Made by a program: the position numbers and the translations under genes
Source of the DNA: Bifidobacterium commune
Lineage (GTDB): Bacteria; Actinomycetota; Actinomycetes; Actinomycetales; Bifidobacteriaceae
NCBI RefSeq assembly: GCF_900094885.1
Contig: NZ_FMBL01000001.1
Location: 152,867-216,866, forward strand
Length of the DNA: 64,000 nt
Direction: 5' to 3'
Part shown: one piece after another, positions 43,799 through 54,684 of the stretch
How the letters are laid out: every line of letters starts with the position of its first letter
Position numbering within the stretch: position 1 is the stretch's first letter
The notes under the pieces: model-generated
What the model was told of the DNA's origin: nothing
The model's input: the letters and a program-made list of their open reading frames with translations, nothing else
The model's database searches: none

Positions 43799-44962
43799 AT
43801 GACGTTGGGGGTTGATGAGCCGATCCGCGGGGTGAACCTCGGCAATTGGCTGGTACTGGAGAAATGGATGTCTCCGGGACTGTTCACTGAGTGCGGCGAA
43901 GACGATGAAATCTGGATGCATAGGAGCATGGATCCGCAGCGCTTGAAGGTCAAACTCAAGCAACATCGCGACAAATATATTCGTTTTGAAGATTTTGAGG
44001 CCATCGCTGAGCATGGCTACAACCTTGTGCGTCTGCCCGTTCCGTATTTCGTTTTTGGTGATGTTGAAGAACACCCTGGTTGCATCGCATACGTGGATGA
44101 TGCGTTGCGATGGGCGAACAAAACCGGTCTGAAGGTCTTGCTGGATCTGCATACCGTCCCAAGGTCGCAGAACGGGTTTGACAACGGCGGTCTCATAGGG
44201 GTCTGCAAGTGGCACAAGGATCCTGAAGCAGTCGAATATGCCTTGGATGTTTTGACCCGGTTGTCCAGGCGTTATCGAGACGATGAGGCCCTGTACGGCA
44301 TCGAAGTGCTTAATGAGCCAGCTGATTGGCGTGCGTACGCGACTTCCCCTTCCACCGGTCAGGCCAAAAACAAGGACGAAGCCGAGGGAAGCGGCTACAT
44401 TCCTATGGGATTCCTCAAGGATTTCTATCGTCGTGCCTACCAGATGCTTCGTCCGATTTTGCGAGATGAAACCGTGATTGTGTTCCACGACGGTTTCCGG
44501 CTGCGTTTCTGGGGAAACTGGTTCAGCCGACAGGCGATGCGCAACGTCATGCTTGACACGCATGTCTATATTCACACGCTGGAACAGTTCTTGCCGCTGC
44601 GAAACATGCTGGTCTATAAGTGGTATATCGCGTACAACAAGCGGATGATCGCGCGTGCTGCCCGCCATATTCCGGTGGTTGTCGGTGAATGGAACATCGT
44701 CAATGACTTGGCAGACCGCAAGGCAGATGGAGCGGGGAAGGATGAGGGGCGTGTAAGGCGTGATATCTACCGCCAAATAGCTCGTTTCGAGTTGTCTGCG
44801 TGGGAGGTCTGCGCCGGTCATATCTATTGGAGTTACCGCTTGAAGAGAAACTGGCGGGAAGTGGACCCGGACGGACATGGTGGTAGCGAGGACTTCGAGG
44901 CATGGGACCTGACCCGAGTTTGGGCGCATCGTTGGATGGGGGATGGAAAGCGAGGGCGGTAG
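43799..44962 (+). CDS. GH5-type glycoside hydrolase, apparently cytoplasmic
   Basis: A 387-residue TIM-barrel glycosidase of the glucan-1,3-beta-glucosidase/GH5 type: IRGVNLGNWLVLEKWM near the start, NLVRLPVPYF, KVLLDLHTVPRSQNGFD, the acid/base GIEVLNEP and the nucleophile VVVGEWN. No signal peptide or membrane segment is seen, so it should act on imported oligosaccharides. The ATG at 43799 follows AGGGAAGG; an upstream ATG at 43751 is possible. It converges on the next gene with 18 bases between stops. Substrate is not readable. Confidence 0.85.
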   Translation: MTLGVDEPIRGVNLGNWLVLEKWMSPGLFTECGEDDEIWMHRSMDPQRLKVKLKQHRDKYIRFEDFEAIAEHGYNLVRLPVPYFVFGDVEEHPGCIAYVDDALRWANKTGLKVLLDLHTVPRSQNGFDNGGLIGVCKWHKDPEAVEYALDVLTRLSRRYRDDEALYGIEVLNEPADWRAYATSPSTGQAKNKDEAEGSGYIPMGFLKDFYRRAYQMLRPILRDETVIVFHDGFRLRFWGNWFSRQAMRNVMLDTHVYIHTLEQFLPLRNMLVYKWYIAYNKRMIARAARHIPVVVGEWNIVNDLADRKADGAGKDEGRVRRDIYRQIARFELSAWEVCAGHIYWSYRLKRNWREVDPDGHGGSEDFEAWDLTRVWAHRWMGDGKRGR

Positions 44963-44980
44963 CCGATCTTTGGCTGCTAA

Positions 44981-45895
44981 CTATTTACGTGGATCTCCGA
45001 ACCAGTTGTTGTAGATTAAGGCGAAATTGCGGTTGCCGTAGCTGGAGCAGGAATCACCTTCGCCGAAACCTGCCGCCAGCGAAGCCGTGTTGGGCTGATA
45101 GGGTGTGTAGACATAAAGCAGGGCAGTGGCGGAATTGCGGATGTAAACCTGAGAGCCGCCGCAACTTTTGTTCGGGTGATACTGCACGTAGTTGAGTGTA
45201 TTGGGATGATAGGCGTATTGGTTTTCGTAGGCTTGGTAATACTTAAACCGTTTGGCGGAGCCATAGACCTGGCGGAAGAAGCCAGCATACCGAGGGTCGC
45301 AATCCGCGTCATCAGGACAGCTAAGGCCCATGGCGGACTTGTATTGAAAGTCGCTGGGGTTGGCGGTACCGATGAGATGCTGCTCCTTCTGCATGACGGT
45401 GAGCAACACTTTTTCGCTGATGCCGCATGCTTGCGATGATTTGTAAATGATGGCGCTTGCGGTTTCCGCCTTGGCGCCCTTGTATGCCTTGCACAACTCG
45501 TCGGCCGGCATATCTTCGGTGTCAAAGGTTTTCAGTGGCAGGCAGTCGGACGAGGTGCAGTTTGGGCCATGCTTGATGATGAAGGCCTGTACCTGGGCCT
45601 GGCTCATGGCGTCTGGATTGAAGAACTGAGCGTCGGAAATGATATTGCCTGGGTCGAAATCGTACTTTTTGACCAGCGCTTCCTGTTGTTTCTGCGCATC
45701 CGTGACTTCGATATGCCATTGGACCATCCGAATGAGTCCCATTACCAGTGCCATCACGCAAATCATCGCGATGATGCCGAAAAGTGTCACCCCGACTTTG
45801 GCGGGGGTGTCAGCCTTGTTCCACTTGCGTTTGCAGGACGTAGGGAATGCTTTGGGGGATTGCGAACGGGGACGAGATTTCGAAGATGGTGCCAC
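44981..45895 (-). CDS. Membrane-anchored extracellular protein with lysozyme-like region
   Basis: 304 residues: a basic Ser/Pro-rich N-terminus, one membrane helix at about residues 32-60 (VTLFGIIAMICVMALVMGLIR), then an extracytoplasmic domain with several cysteines. VLLTVMQKEQHLIGTANPSDFQ followed by SAMGLSCPDD resembles the helical core of lytic transglycosylase-like domains in actinobacterial surface proteins, some of which carry old hemagglutinin names. The active-site glutamate would be in QKEQHL; this is inference. It is 211 bases downstream of hrpA on the same strand. Likely acts at the cell wall; function unproven. Confidence 0.65.
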   Translation of the reverse strand: MAPSSKSRPRSQSPKAFPTSCKRKWNKADTPAKVGVTLFGIIAMICVMALVMGLIRMVQWHIEVTDAQKQQEALVKKYDFDPGNIISDAQFFNPDAMSQAQVQAFIIKHGPNCTSSDCLPLKTFDTEDMPADELCKAYKGAKAETASAIIYKSSQACGISEKVLLTVMQKEQHLIGTANPSDFQYKSAMGLSCPDDADCDPRYAGFFRQVYGSAKRFKYYQAYENQYAYHPNTLNYVQYHPNKSCGGSQVYIRNSATALLYVYTPYQPNTASLAAGFGEGDSCSSYGNRNFALIYNNWFGDPRK

Positions 45896-46106
45896 AGCTC
45901 CAATGCTAACGCGCGCCGTGAATGTTGAACACGGTGATTCGCATTATGAGCGATATTCGGTTTTTGACAGCTGGACGGAGAACGGGTTTGCATATATCGC
46001 TGTACAGAAATGAGTGTGCTGTCTGATCGATGCACGTCTAATAAGTACGCAGCATGGCCTTGATATGTCCGTATGCCTACGCTGATGGGTACGGATGAGA
46101 TCACTG

Positions 46107-49100
46107 TTATGATTCCAGCAGTTTACGAATGCGCTTGAGACTGGCGGGTGATTTCGTACCCAGTTCCTGCGCCCACAGCGAGACATAAAACTCCTCCAGC
46201 ATCCAGCGGGCCTGTTCCACTCGTGCGCCAAACGATTCTCGTTTCGGTCCTGCAGGTTCGCCCTTGAGCTTTTCTTTTGCTTCAGCGACCACAGCTTTGG
46301 CTTCATCGGCTTCCCAGGCCCAGCGTACATCGCGGTTCTTGTCGACTTTGGCCTTGTCCAGTCGCATCAGATCGGCGTGAAGGTATCGTTCGATGTTTGG
46401 CAGCGCCTCTGGTGGTGTTTTGCCGATGAAACCGGGATAGACGAGTGTGGCGATATGTTCCCGCACCGATTGGAGAACGGCCAGCATTGCCAGATCGGCT
46501 TTTCCCGCCACTGCTGAGTCCACGACCGCGTAGCGTTTGAGAATGGCAATGACATCGTGTGCCACCGAATAAACGGTATCTTCAAAAGTCTGCGTGACAT
46601 CGTTGATGGCTTCGGCCAGTGCTGTGTCGTCCGTCAGTTGGTCGATGTGGGGAAGCAGTCGTTTGACAGCCGCAAGTTCGAGGTCGTCAACCAGCTGTTT
46701 CGTGGATTTGTAGGGTGCGCTGGCCAGCATCAACGCCTCTGCGCTAAGCCAGCGAGACGAGATGCGCGCCTCGGGCAGTTTGAGCTTTTCGCACGCAGCT
46801 TGCCATAGCATCTCGGCACGGGAAGCCGTGGTGGCTCCTGCCTTGTGCAAAAGATTTGCCTGGGTAACCGCTTTGCCTTGAGTTTTGGCTTTGTTGGCCT
46901 GTCGTTCCACGGTTTTGCGGGCGCTGGCCTGTGCCTGTCGGATGAATTTGCGTTGCAGTTCCGTCAGTGATTTTCCGCAACCCAGCACTCGATAACGTTG
47001 GGCTTTGCCCTGTCGTTGACTGCGGAAAGCTGCATCGTCGATGACGGTCGGTTTCTCTTTGCCGTTTGCATTGTGCACTTGTTTGTCGTCGGAGCGGTTG
47101 CGGGAGCCGTGTCTTCCTTTTTCGGACAATTCGGGCAGCGGTTCCTCGATGCTGAAGGTGACGCGCAAATAAGGGGGAAGCTTGTCGAGCTGGTCGCTGT
47201 TGAAATCCTCAGGATGAATGGTGGCATTGACGCTGTTGATTGCGGTGTAAGTGAAGGCATGTGCAAAATCGGGCCAGCGTATGGTGCCGTTTGCTTTGTC
47301 CACCGGTGGTAGGTTTGGTTTGCCTTCTGAGCCCGATCCGGGCAGATTCGGGTACTGCTGATCAAGAGCGGCTCGAATGGTGCGGGCTGTGTCTGGTGCC
47401 GGTACGAACTGGACACGCAACGATTTCGGAAGTGACTTGATGTACCCCAAAATCAATTCGTCCAAAAACCCCGGAACATTCCATGTGAACTGCTCAGGTG
47501 TCAGTCGAGACAATGCTTTGATGGGGATATGTACCGTCACGCCATCGGCCGGGTCGTTGGGATTGTAGGTATAACTCAATCGCAGGTCGATGGGCAACCC
47601 GTCGGTGCCGATTGTGTGCCATTGATCGGGGTAGTCCCGCAAATCTACTGATTCGCGAGATTGCAGACGTTCCACCTTTTCCGGGTCGAAGTCAAGCAGG
47701 TGAGGTTGCGTACCGTGGATGGATTTAACCCATTTGCCCAGATCGGCCACGTTGGTCACATCTTGCGGGATAACGGCATCGTAGAAGTCGAACAGGTCCT
47801 CATCGCTGGCGGAAGCGGAAACTTGCCGTGTTCGGTTGGTGTCGTCTACGGCATCCTGGAGAACGTCTCGGTTCGCGTCGATGAAATCGTCATAAGGGAA
47901 GCGCTGCTGAATGTCCCCTTCGACCAAACCTTGGCGGATAAGGAAATCACGCGCTTCCTGAGGATTGATACGGCCCCATTGCACAGGTCGGTTCTGCACG
48001 ATAGGCAAGCCGTAGAGCAGAACTTTCGAGCTTGCGATGGCACTGCCTCGCAAACCAGACCAATGTGGCTCGGTGTAAGTGACACGTGTGAGACTTCCCG
48101 CCAGTGGTTCGGCCCAAGCGGGATCTATGGCAGCGGAATAACGTGCCCAAAGTCGTGAGGTTTCCGTTAGGTCTGTTGACATCACCCACGGCGGTGTTGA
48201 CTTGGAAACCGACGAAGCCGGAAATAGGGCAAAGTGCGTGCCTCGTGCACCTTGATACTCATTCTTGGACTGCTTGGCCGCCCGTTTCATGGCGCGTGCC
48301 TTTGCTGCCCCTTTAAGCCCGGAGAAGTCAGACGCCTTGGGTTCGCGTACCACCTGCATGCCCATCATAGAGAGCAAGCCGGCGAGCATCGACGAATGAA
48401 TGCCCTGCGTATCCCAGGAACAGCATAGTGAATGCGCCGCCTGCTGGTTGATGGGCAACATGAGGATTTCCGGAGTCGGCCGTGAAATCGGCTGAGGCTT
48501 GCCTACTTTGAAATGCATCTGTCGACACATCTGCCGTAGTTGTGAAACCAAATCACGCCATTGGCGCAACCTGATGAAACTGAAATATTCGGACTTGCAA
48601 ACCTTGCGCAGGTTGGCATTGCTGATGCGTTTGCCGTCATCGCCTTCGTCGAGACCGAAAATGTGGTCCCATATATTTAGGGCTGTGAGGAAATCGCTGC
48701 TTTCATCGGCGTAGCGATTGTGCACGCGGTCGGCTTCTTCTCGAATCTCGTCAGGCCGTTCTCGCGGATCCTGCAAGCTTAGGAATGCAACGATTACCAG
48801 CACGGCAGCCAGTGTGTTTGGAGTCGCCTTATGCGCCGCTTCGAGAATCATACGGCCCAGCCGGATATCGATGGGGATGCGTGAAAGTTGGCGTCCGGTG
48901 TGCGTTAGGCGTACTTCGCCGTGTTTGCGGGCGATGGCGCCGAGTTCGGTCAGCTCGTTGAAACCGTCGGAAACCGAACGTGTGTCTGGCGGGTCGATAA
49001 AACCGAAATGTGTTACATCGTCTGCGGTGTGGGCTACACCTACCGAAAGCATATGCAGTACCACTGCTCCAAGTGAGGTACGTAGAATCTCGGGTTCCGT

Positions 49101-50327
49101 GAAACGGGAACGGGACTCGTAATCGTCCTTTGAATACAGACGGATGGCGATGCCGTCGGCTATGCGTCCGCATCGGCCGCTGCGCTGGTCGGCGCTCGCT
49201 TGGCTGATAGCTTCGATGGGCAGACGCTGCACCTTGGCGGATTTGGAATATCGCGAGATGCGCGCTTCACCAGGGTCCACCACGTATCGAATGCCGGGAA
49301 CGGTCAGTGAGGTCTCGGCCACGTTGGTGGCAATGACGATGCGCTGATGTGGATGATGTTCAAAAACGCGATGCTGTTCCTTGGATGAGAGTCGGGCATA
49401 AAGAGTAACGATTTCAAGTGCGTCGGGGCGGCGCATGTCCGAAGTTCGGGTGCCGAAATGGTGACGGATAGCGTCTTCATACTCACGGATGTCGCGCTCG
49501 CCGGAAGCAAAGACGAGAATGTCTCGAGCGCCGTTGTCGTGGGAGGAATGGATGACCAGCTCCGCACAGGCCCGTGCCACGGCTCGAGGCACGTCTTCGT
49601 TGCCGGTGGATCCGCTGCCGCCGCGGCCGTCGGTTCCGTTCGTGGATCTGATCTCACCGTTCTCGTCGGGAAGTGACCCGTCGGCAAAACCCGGCACATG
49701 CTGCATCAAGGACGGCATTGCGCCAAGCGGTTCGTATAGGATTTGCACAGGATAGGTGCGACCGGAAACTTCGATGACGGGCACCTTGGTGTGAAGTGTG
49801 TCCTCGAAATGCTCCTTGAATTTTACCGAGTCGATGGTCGCGGAGGTGATGATGAGCTTGAGATCTCGGCGCTTGGGTAGCAGTGCGGTGAGGTATCCGA
49901 GCAGGAAATCGATGTTGAGACTTCGCTCGTGCGCCTCGTCGATGATGATGGTGTCGTAGCGAGATAGTTTCGGGTCGTGCTGGATTTGGGCGAGCAGAAT
50001 ACCGTCGGTGACTATGCGTAGGCGGGTTTCAGGTGAACTCTCGTCTGTGAATCGTACTTGGTAGCCGATTTCCTTGCCGAGTTCTACGCCCATCTCGTCG
50101 CAGACACGCTCGGCTACCGTGCGTGCGGCCAGACGGCGCGGCTGTGTGTGCACGATCTGATGGCCGTGAGTACCACGCCCCATCTCAAGCATCATCTTCG
50201 GTATCTGGGTGGTCTTACCGCTTCCGGTCTGGCCGGAAACAATAACAACCTGCGAATCCCGAACGGCCTGCTGGATTTCGTCATGTGCCGCGCTGACCGG
50301 CAGTTCTTGTGGATATTGGTATTTCAT
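46107..50327 (-). CDS. hrpA: ATP-dependent RNA helicase HrpA
   Basis: A DEAH-box helicase of 1406 residues: Walker A GQTGSGKTTQIP near residue 33, DEAHERSLN, SATID, the C-terminal motifs SSKEQHRVF, ATNVAETSLTVPGI and QRSGRCGR, a winged-helix/ratchet region and a long C-terminal domain (DUF3418) typical of HrpA. The ATG at 50327 is favoured because a TACAAT -10-like element ends seven bases upstream, suggesting a nearly leaderless transcript; longer starts overlap it. Role: RNA remodelling, reported for ribosome rescue and mRNA processing in other bacteria. Confidence 0.92.
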   Translation of the reverse strand: MKYQYPQELPVSAAHDEIQQAVRDSQVVIVSGQTGSGKTTQIPKMMLEMGRGTHGHQIVHTQPRRLAARTVAERVCDEMGVELGKEIGYQVRFTDESSPETRLRIVTDGILLAQIQHDPKLSRYDTIIIDEAHERSLNIDFLLGYLTALLPKRRDLKLIITSATIDSVKFKEHFEDTLHTKVPVIEVSGRTYPVQILYEPLGAMPSLMQHVPGFADGSLPDENGEIRSTNGTDGRGGSGSTGNEDVPRAVARACAELVIHSSHDNGARDILVFASGERDIREYEDAIRHHFGTRTSDMRRPDALEIVTLYARLSSKEQHRVFEHHPHQRIVIATNVAETSLTVPGIRYVVDPGEARISRYSKSAKVQRLPIEAISQASADQRSGRCGRIADGIAIRLYSKDDYESRSRFTEPEILRTSLGAVVLHMLSVGVAHTADDVTHFGFIDPPDTRSVSDGFNELTELGAIARKHGEVRLTHTGRQLSRIPIDIRLGRMILEAAHKATPNTLAAVLVIVAFLSLQDPRERPDEIREEADRVHNRYADESSDFLTALNIWDHIFGLDEGDDGKRISNANLRKVCKSEYFSFIRLRQWRDLVSQLRQMCRQMHFKVGKPQPISRPTPEILMLPINQQAAHSLCCSWDTQGIHSSMLAGLLSMMGMQVVREPKASDFSGLKGAAKARAMKRAAKQSKNEYQGARGTHFALFPASSVSKSTPPWVMSTDLTETSRLWARYSAAIDPAWAEPLAGSLTRVTYTEPHWSGLRGSAIASSKVLLYGLPIVQNRPVQWGRINPQEARDFLIRQGLVEGDIQQRFPYDDFIDANRDVLQDAVDDTNRTRQVSASASDEDLFDFYDAVIPQDVTNVADLGKWVKSIHGTQPHLLDFDPEKVERLQSRESVDLRDYPDQWHTIGTDGLPIDLRLSYTYNPNDPADGVTVHIPIKALSRLTPEQFTWNVPGFLDELILGYIKSLPKSLRVQFVPAPDTARTIRAALDQQYPNLPGSGSEGKPNLPPVDKANGTIRWPDFAHAFTYTAINSVNATIHPEDFNSDQLDKLPPYLRVTFSIEEPLPELSEKGRHGSRNRSDDKQVHNANGKEKPTVIDDAAFRSQRQGKAQRYRVLGCGKSLTELQRKFIRQAQASARKTVERQANKAKTQGKAVTQANLLHKAGATTASRAEMLWQAACEKLKLPEARISSRWLSAEALMLASAPYKSTKQLVDDLELAAVKRLLPHIDQLTDDTALAEAINDVTQTFEDTVYSVAHDVIAILKRYAVVDSAVAGKADLAMLAVLQSVREHIATLVYPGFIGKTPPEALPNIERYLHADLMRLDKAKVDKNRDVRWAWEADEAKAVVAEAKEKLKGEPAGPKRESFGARVEQARWMLEEFYVSLWAQELGTKSPASLKRIRKLLES

Positions 50328-50494
50328 GTGTGTCTCTATTGTACGCATACGGCCAGTCGGATATTGGCAAGGGCCCGATGGCGCCATCGCGGCTGTGTGC
50401 ATATCCCGTCACGGATTGCCCCTGTTGTCTGGGTGCTGTTCTGACAGTGCCCGTGTGTGGCATACGCCCGTATTGACGGTTGTACGCGTTATTG

Positions 50495-51151
50495 CTAATT
50501 GCGACTTACTTCGATAATGCGATAGCCTTTTGAACTCGCATATTTTCCGACTGTGAACTCCTCGCCAAGTTCGGCATCGAGCCACTTGATTAGCGAATCG
50601 CTGCCCAGGTTCTTCTGCACGACGAGATAGGCATATCCGCCGACCTTCAAGCGGGGGAGCCAAGACATGAGCAGGATGTGCAGTTCTTCTTTGCCTACCC
50701 GGATCGGCGGATTCGACCAGATCAGATCGAAAGTCAGGTCCGCCGGGATGTCCATGGCAACGCCGGTGTGCACATGGTCCAGTCCAAGGTTACGGGCGTT
50801 GGTCGCCGTCAGATCGAGTGCCCGTTCGTTGATGTCAAGTGCCCAGACCTCAGCCTCGGGCGATTCCAGCGCCATCGCCAGTGTGATTGGTCCCCAGCCG
50901 CATCCGATATCGAGAAATGTGCCGTTTCCCGGTGCTTGCGGTGCTTGTCGGAGTAACACCGAAGTGCCTAGATCGACGCGGTGCGAGGCGAAGACCCCAT
51001 TGGAGACTTCGACATCGACCTTATGTCCGCGTAGGGAAACAAGCAAGTGTCGGCGCACATCTTGGGAAGTGGGAACGGCCGAAAAATACTGTTCCGCAGG
51101 CTTCTCGACGATGTTGCTATCATCTGTGCGATTATCTGGCTGATTGCGCAT
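50495..51151 (-). CDS. RsmC-like class I SAM-dependent methyltransferase
   Basis: A 218-residue MTS-domain methyltransferase: VDVEVSNGVFASHRVDLGTSVLL, the SAM motif FLDIGCGWGPITLAMAL, an acidic-loop WALDINERALDL and the catalytic NPPIRVGKEELHILL. RsmC-type enzymes methylate guanine in 16S rRNA; the NPP motif supports an N-methyltransferase, but the target is not readable. The ATG at 51151 follows GGGGAA; the open frame runs further upstream only as antisense to hflX. It is divergent from hflX. Confidence 0.85.
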   Translation of the reverse strand: MRNQPDNRTDDSNIVEKPAEQYFSAVPTSQDVRRHLLVSLRGHKVDVEVSNGVFASHRVDLGTSVLLRQAPQAPGNGTFLDIGCGWGPITLAMALESPEAEVWALDINERALDLTATNARNLGLDHVHTGVAMDIPADLTFDLIWSNPPIRVGKEELHILLMSWLPRLKVGGYAYLVVQKNLGSDSLIKWLDAELGEEFTVGKYASSKGYRIIEVSRN

Positions 51152-51298
51152 GGTTCCCCGTTCGATTCTCATGCCCGTTGGCGTCTTGGTTTCCTGCACA
51201 GGGCAGGACTTCAATATTAGTTCCACACAGGAACAGTGAAATGCGTTCACCGCTTCGAATATGCTGGTAAAAGAGAATGCATATCGAAAGGTGTTTTT

Positions 51299-52774
51299 TT
51301 GACAGTCGAAGAAGATCGCGAGACCGACAAGGACGAGGTGCTCGCGCATCAGTCCGACATTTTGCAGGAACACTCGGATGGATTGGCTTCGGGCGCCGAG
51401 CAGTGGAACGAACGTGAATCGCGTAACGAGCTCAAGCATGTTTCCGGTTTGGGCGAGATGCAGGACGTCAGTGATGTCGAATACCGAAAGGTTCGTCTTG
51501 AGCGGGTCGTCTTGGTGGGAGTGTGGTCCAACGCCGACACCACCATTGAGCAGGCTGAGGAATCTCTTCGTGAGTTGGCGGCTCTGGCGCAGACGGCAGG
51601 TGCCGTGGTCTGCGACGGTGTTCTTCAGCATCGTCTCAAGCCTGACGCCGCAACGTATGTCGGCCGTGGCAAAGCCGAGGAAATCTCCGGTATCGTCGCA
51701 CGGTGCGAGGCTGATACTATCGTCGTCGACGGCGATCTGGCCCCAAGTCAGCGTCGCGCGCTCGAGGACGCCGCAAAAGTAAAGGTTGTTGACCGTACAG
51801 CTGTTATTCTCGATATTTTTGCAGCTCATGCCACCAGTCGTGAAGGCAAGGCGCAGGTTGAGTTGGCGCAGCTGGAATACATGCTTCCGCGTCTACGTGG
51901 TTGGGGCGGTTCGTTGTCCCGTCAGGCTGGTGGTCAGTCGGCCGGTGTCAACGGCGGCATCGGTTCCCGAGGTCCCGGTGAAACGCAGATTGAGCTGGAT
52001 CGTCGTGTTATCCGAACCCGTATCTCGAGGCTCAAGAAGCAGATTCGTCAGATGGCACCGGCCCGAGCAGTCAAACGCGGCTCGCGGCATCGTTATGGAT
52101 TGCCCACCGTGGCGGTGGTGGGCTACACCAATGCCGGCAAATCTTCGCTGGTCAATCGCCTGACAAACTCCGGCGAGTTGGTAGGCAATGCGCTGTTCGC
52201 CACCCTCGACACGGCCGTTCGGCGTGCCAAAGCCGGTGATGGGCGGCTTTATGCCTATGTGGATACCGTCGGGTTTGTTCGGCGGTTGCCGACGCAGTTG
52301 GTTGAGGCATTCAAATCCTCGCTCGAGGAAATCGATGAAGCCGACGTTATCTTGCATGTGGTCGACGCTTCCACGGTTGACCCGTTCGCGCAGATTGAAG
52401 CGGTGAACGACGTGCTTTCCGGCATCGACGGAGCATCCGACATTCCCAGTATTCTTGCGTTCAACAAAGTTGATCAGGTCGATCAGGCCACGATTGATCG
52501 CTTGAGTAATATTCGCCCAGATGCTGTCATGGTTTCAGCAGCCGACGGCAGCGGTGTGGAAAAACTGCGGATTGCCGTGGAACAGCTGTTGCCCATTCCA
52601 AAGGTTCATGTCGAAGCGTTGTTGCCTTATGGGGACGAGGCGGGTTCTTTGCTTTCCCGCGTGCGTCAGTATGGCAAAGTGGAGAAAGAAGAGTATCTTG
52701 CAGAAGGTGTCGCGATTGAAGCGGATGTCGACTCCCACTTGGCGGCGCAGGTGATGGGTTTGGCGGTGGACTGA
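51299..52774 (+). CDS. hflX: Ribosome-associated GTPase HflX
   Basis: A 491-residue GTPase that splits stalled or heat-damaged ribosomes. It shows the HflX N-terminal domain (VWSNADTTIEQAEESLREL, TYVGRGKAEEI, DGDLAPSQRRALED), the RSGPGETQ-type motif as GSRGPGETQIELDRR, the G1 loop GYTNAGKSSL, FATLDTAVRR, VDTVGFVRRLP and FNKVD. The start is a TTG after AAAGGTG; an in-frame GTG upstream at 51236 is less likely. It is divergent from the methyltransferase. Confidence 0.93.
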   Translation: MTVEEDRETDKDEVLAHQSDILQEHSDGLASGAEQWNERESRNELKHVSGLGEMQDVSDVEYRKVRLERVVLVGVWSNADTTIEQAEESLRELAALAQTAGAVVCDGVLQHRLKPDAATYVGRGKAEEISGIVARCEADTIVVDGDLAPSQRRALEDAAKVKVVDRTAVILDIFAAHATSREGKAQVELAQLEYMLPRLRGWGGSLSRQAGGQSAGVNGGIGSRGPGETQIELDRRVIRTRISRLKKQIRQMAPARAVKRGSRHRYGLPTVAVVGYTNAGKSSLVNRLTNSGELVGNALFATLDTAVRRAKAGDGRLYAYVDTVGFVRRLPTQLVEAFKSSLEEIDEADVILHVVDASTVDPFAQIEAVNDVLSGIDGASDIPSILAFNKVDQVDQATIDRLSNIRPDAVMVSAADGSGVEKLRIAVEQLLPIPKVHVEALLPYGDEAGSLLSRVRQYGKVEKEEYLAEGVAIEADVDSHLAAQVMGLAVD

Positions 52775-54225
<1,451 letters not shown>

Positions 54226-54684
54226 TCGCTCGACAAATGCGGGTCCTTGTACCCGCTTTCCGATCGGTTGTGCTGATCGGTGATTGATCTGGCAGTCTCA
54301 TGTCGTCCGCCTTGCTAAGGCGGACGACTTTTTTATGGGCCATGTATATCTGCACCAGCTGCGCTGCCAGGCTTGAGAACGGCGGCTTATCGATGGTTTG
54401 AAATGCTAAAGTAGATGAGCGTATTGGGTCGTTCGGTATTGCCGTTTTATGTGAGAATGATTGTCGGTCTCAGTGTCAAAAACACGGCAACATCACAATG
54501 TTGTTTGAGTCTTGTTTCCTTAAGCTCAGAGTCTCAAAAGGCTACTGCCATATAGGTTTTGTTCGGTATAGTGTCCTGCGTGCGCGGCTGCGCTGAGGCG
54601 GAATACAGAAATGTGTTTTGCTTGGGTGTTTTCGCAAAACCGCTGACCGTTGAGGAACGACGAATCAATAGTCGGAGATGAACC
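54226..54684. other. Intergenic region ldh-cation transporter
   Basis: About 460 bases. It begins with the ldh terminator (54302-54334) and continues with AT-rich sequence that has short inverted stretches but no coding frame with a ribosome binding site. The 3' end has GGAGATGAACC before the transporter start. Confidence 0.6.
54302..54334 (+). terminator. Intrinsic terminator after ldh
   Basis: A 12-bp perfect stem GTCGTCCGCCTT (54302-54313) and AAGGCGGACGAC (54317-54328) with a 3-base loop and a run of six Ts. Confidence 0.95.

Noticed and set aside
43640-44929. 429-codon minus-strand frame opposite the GH5 gene
   Set aside because: The plus-strand gene has catalytic motifs and a ribosome binding site; the minus frame has neither.
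50495-51829. 444-codon minus-strand frame upstream of the methyltransferase
   Set aside because: Only the last 218 codons match a methyltransferase; the rest is antisense to the well-supported hflX gene.
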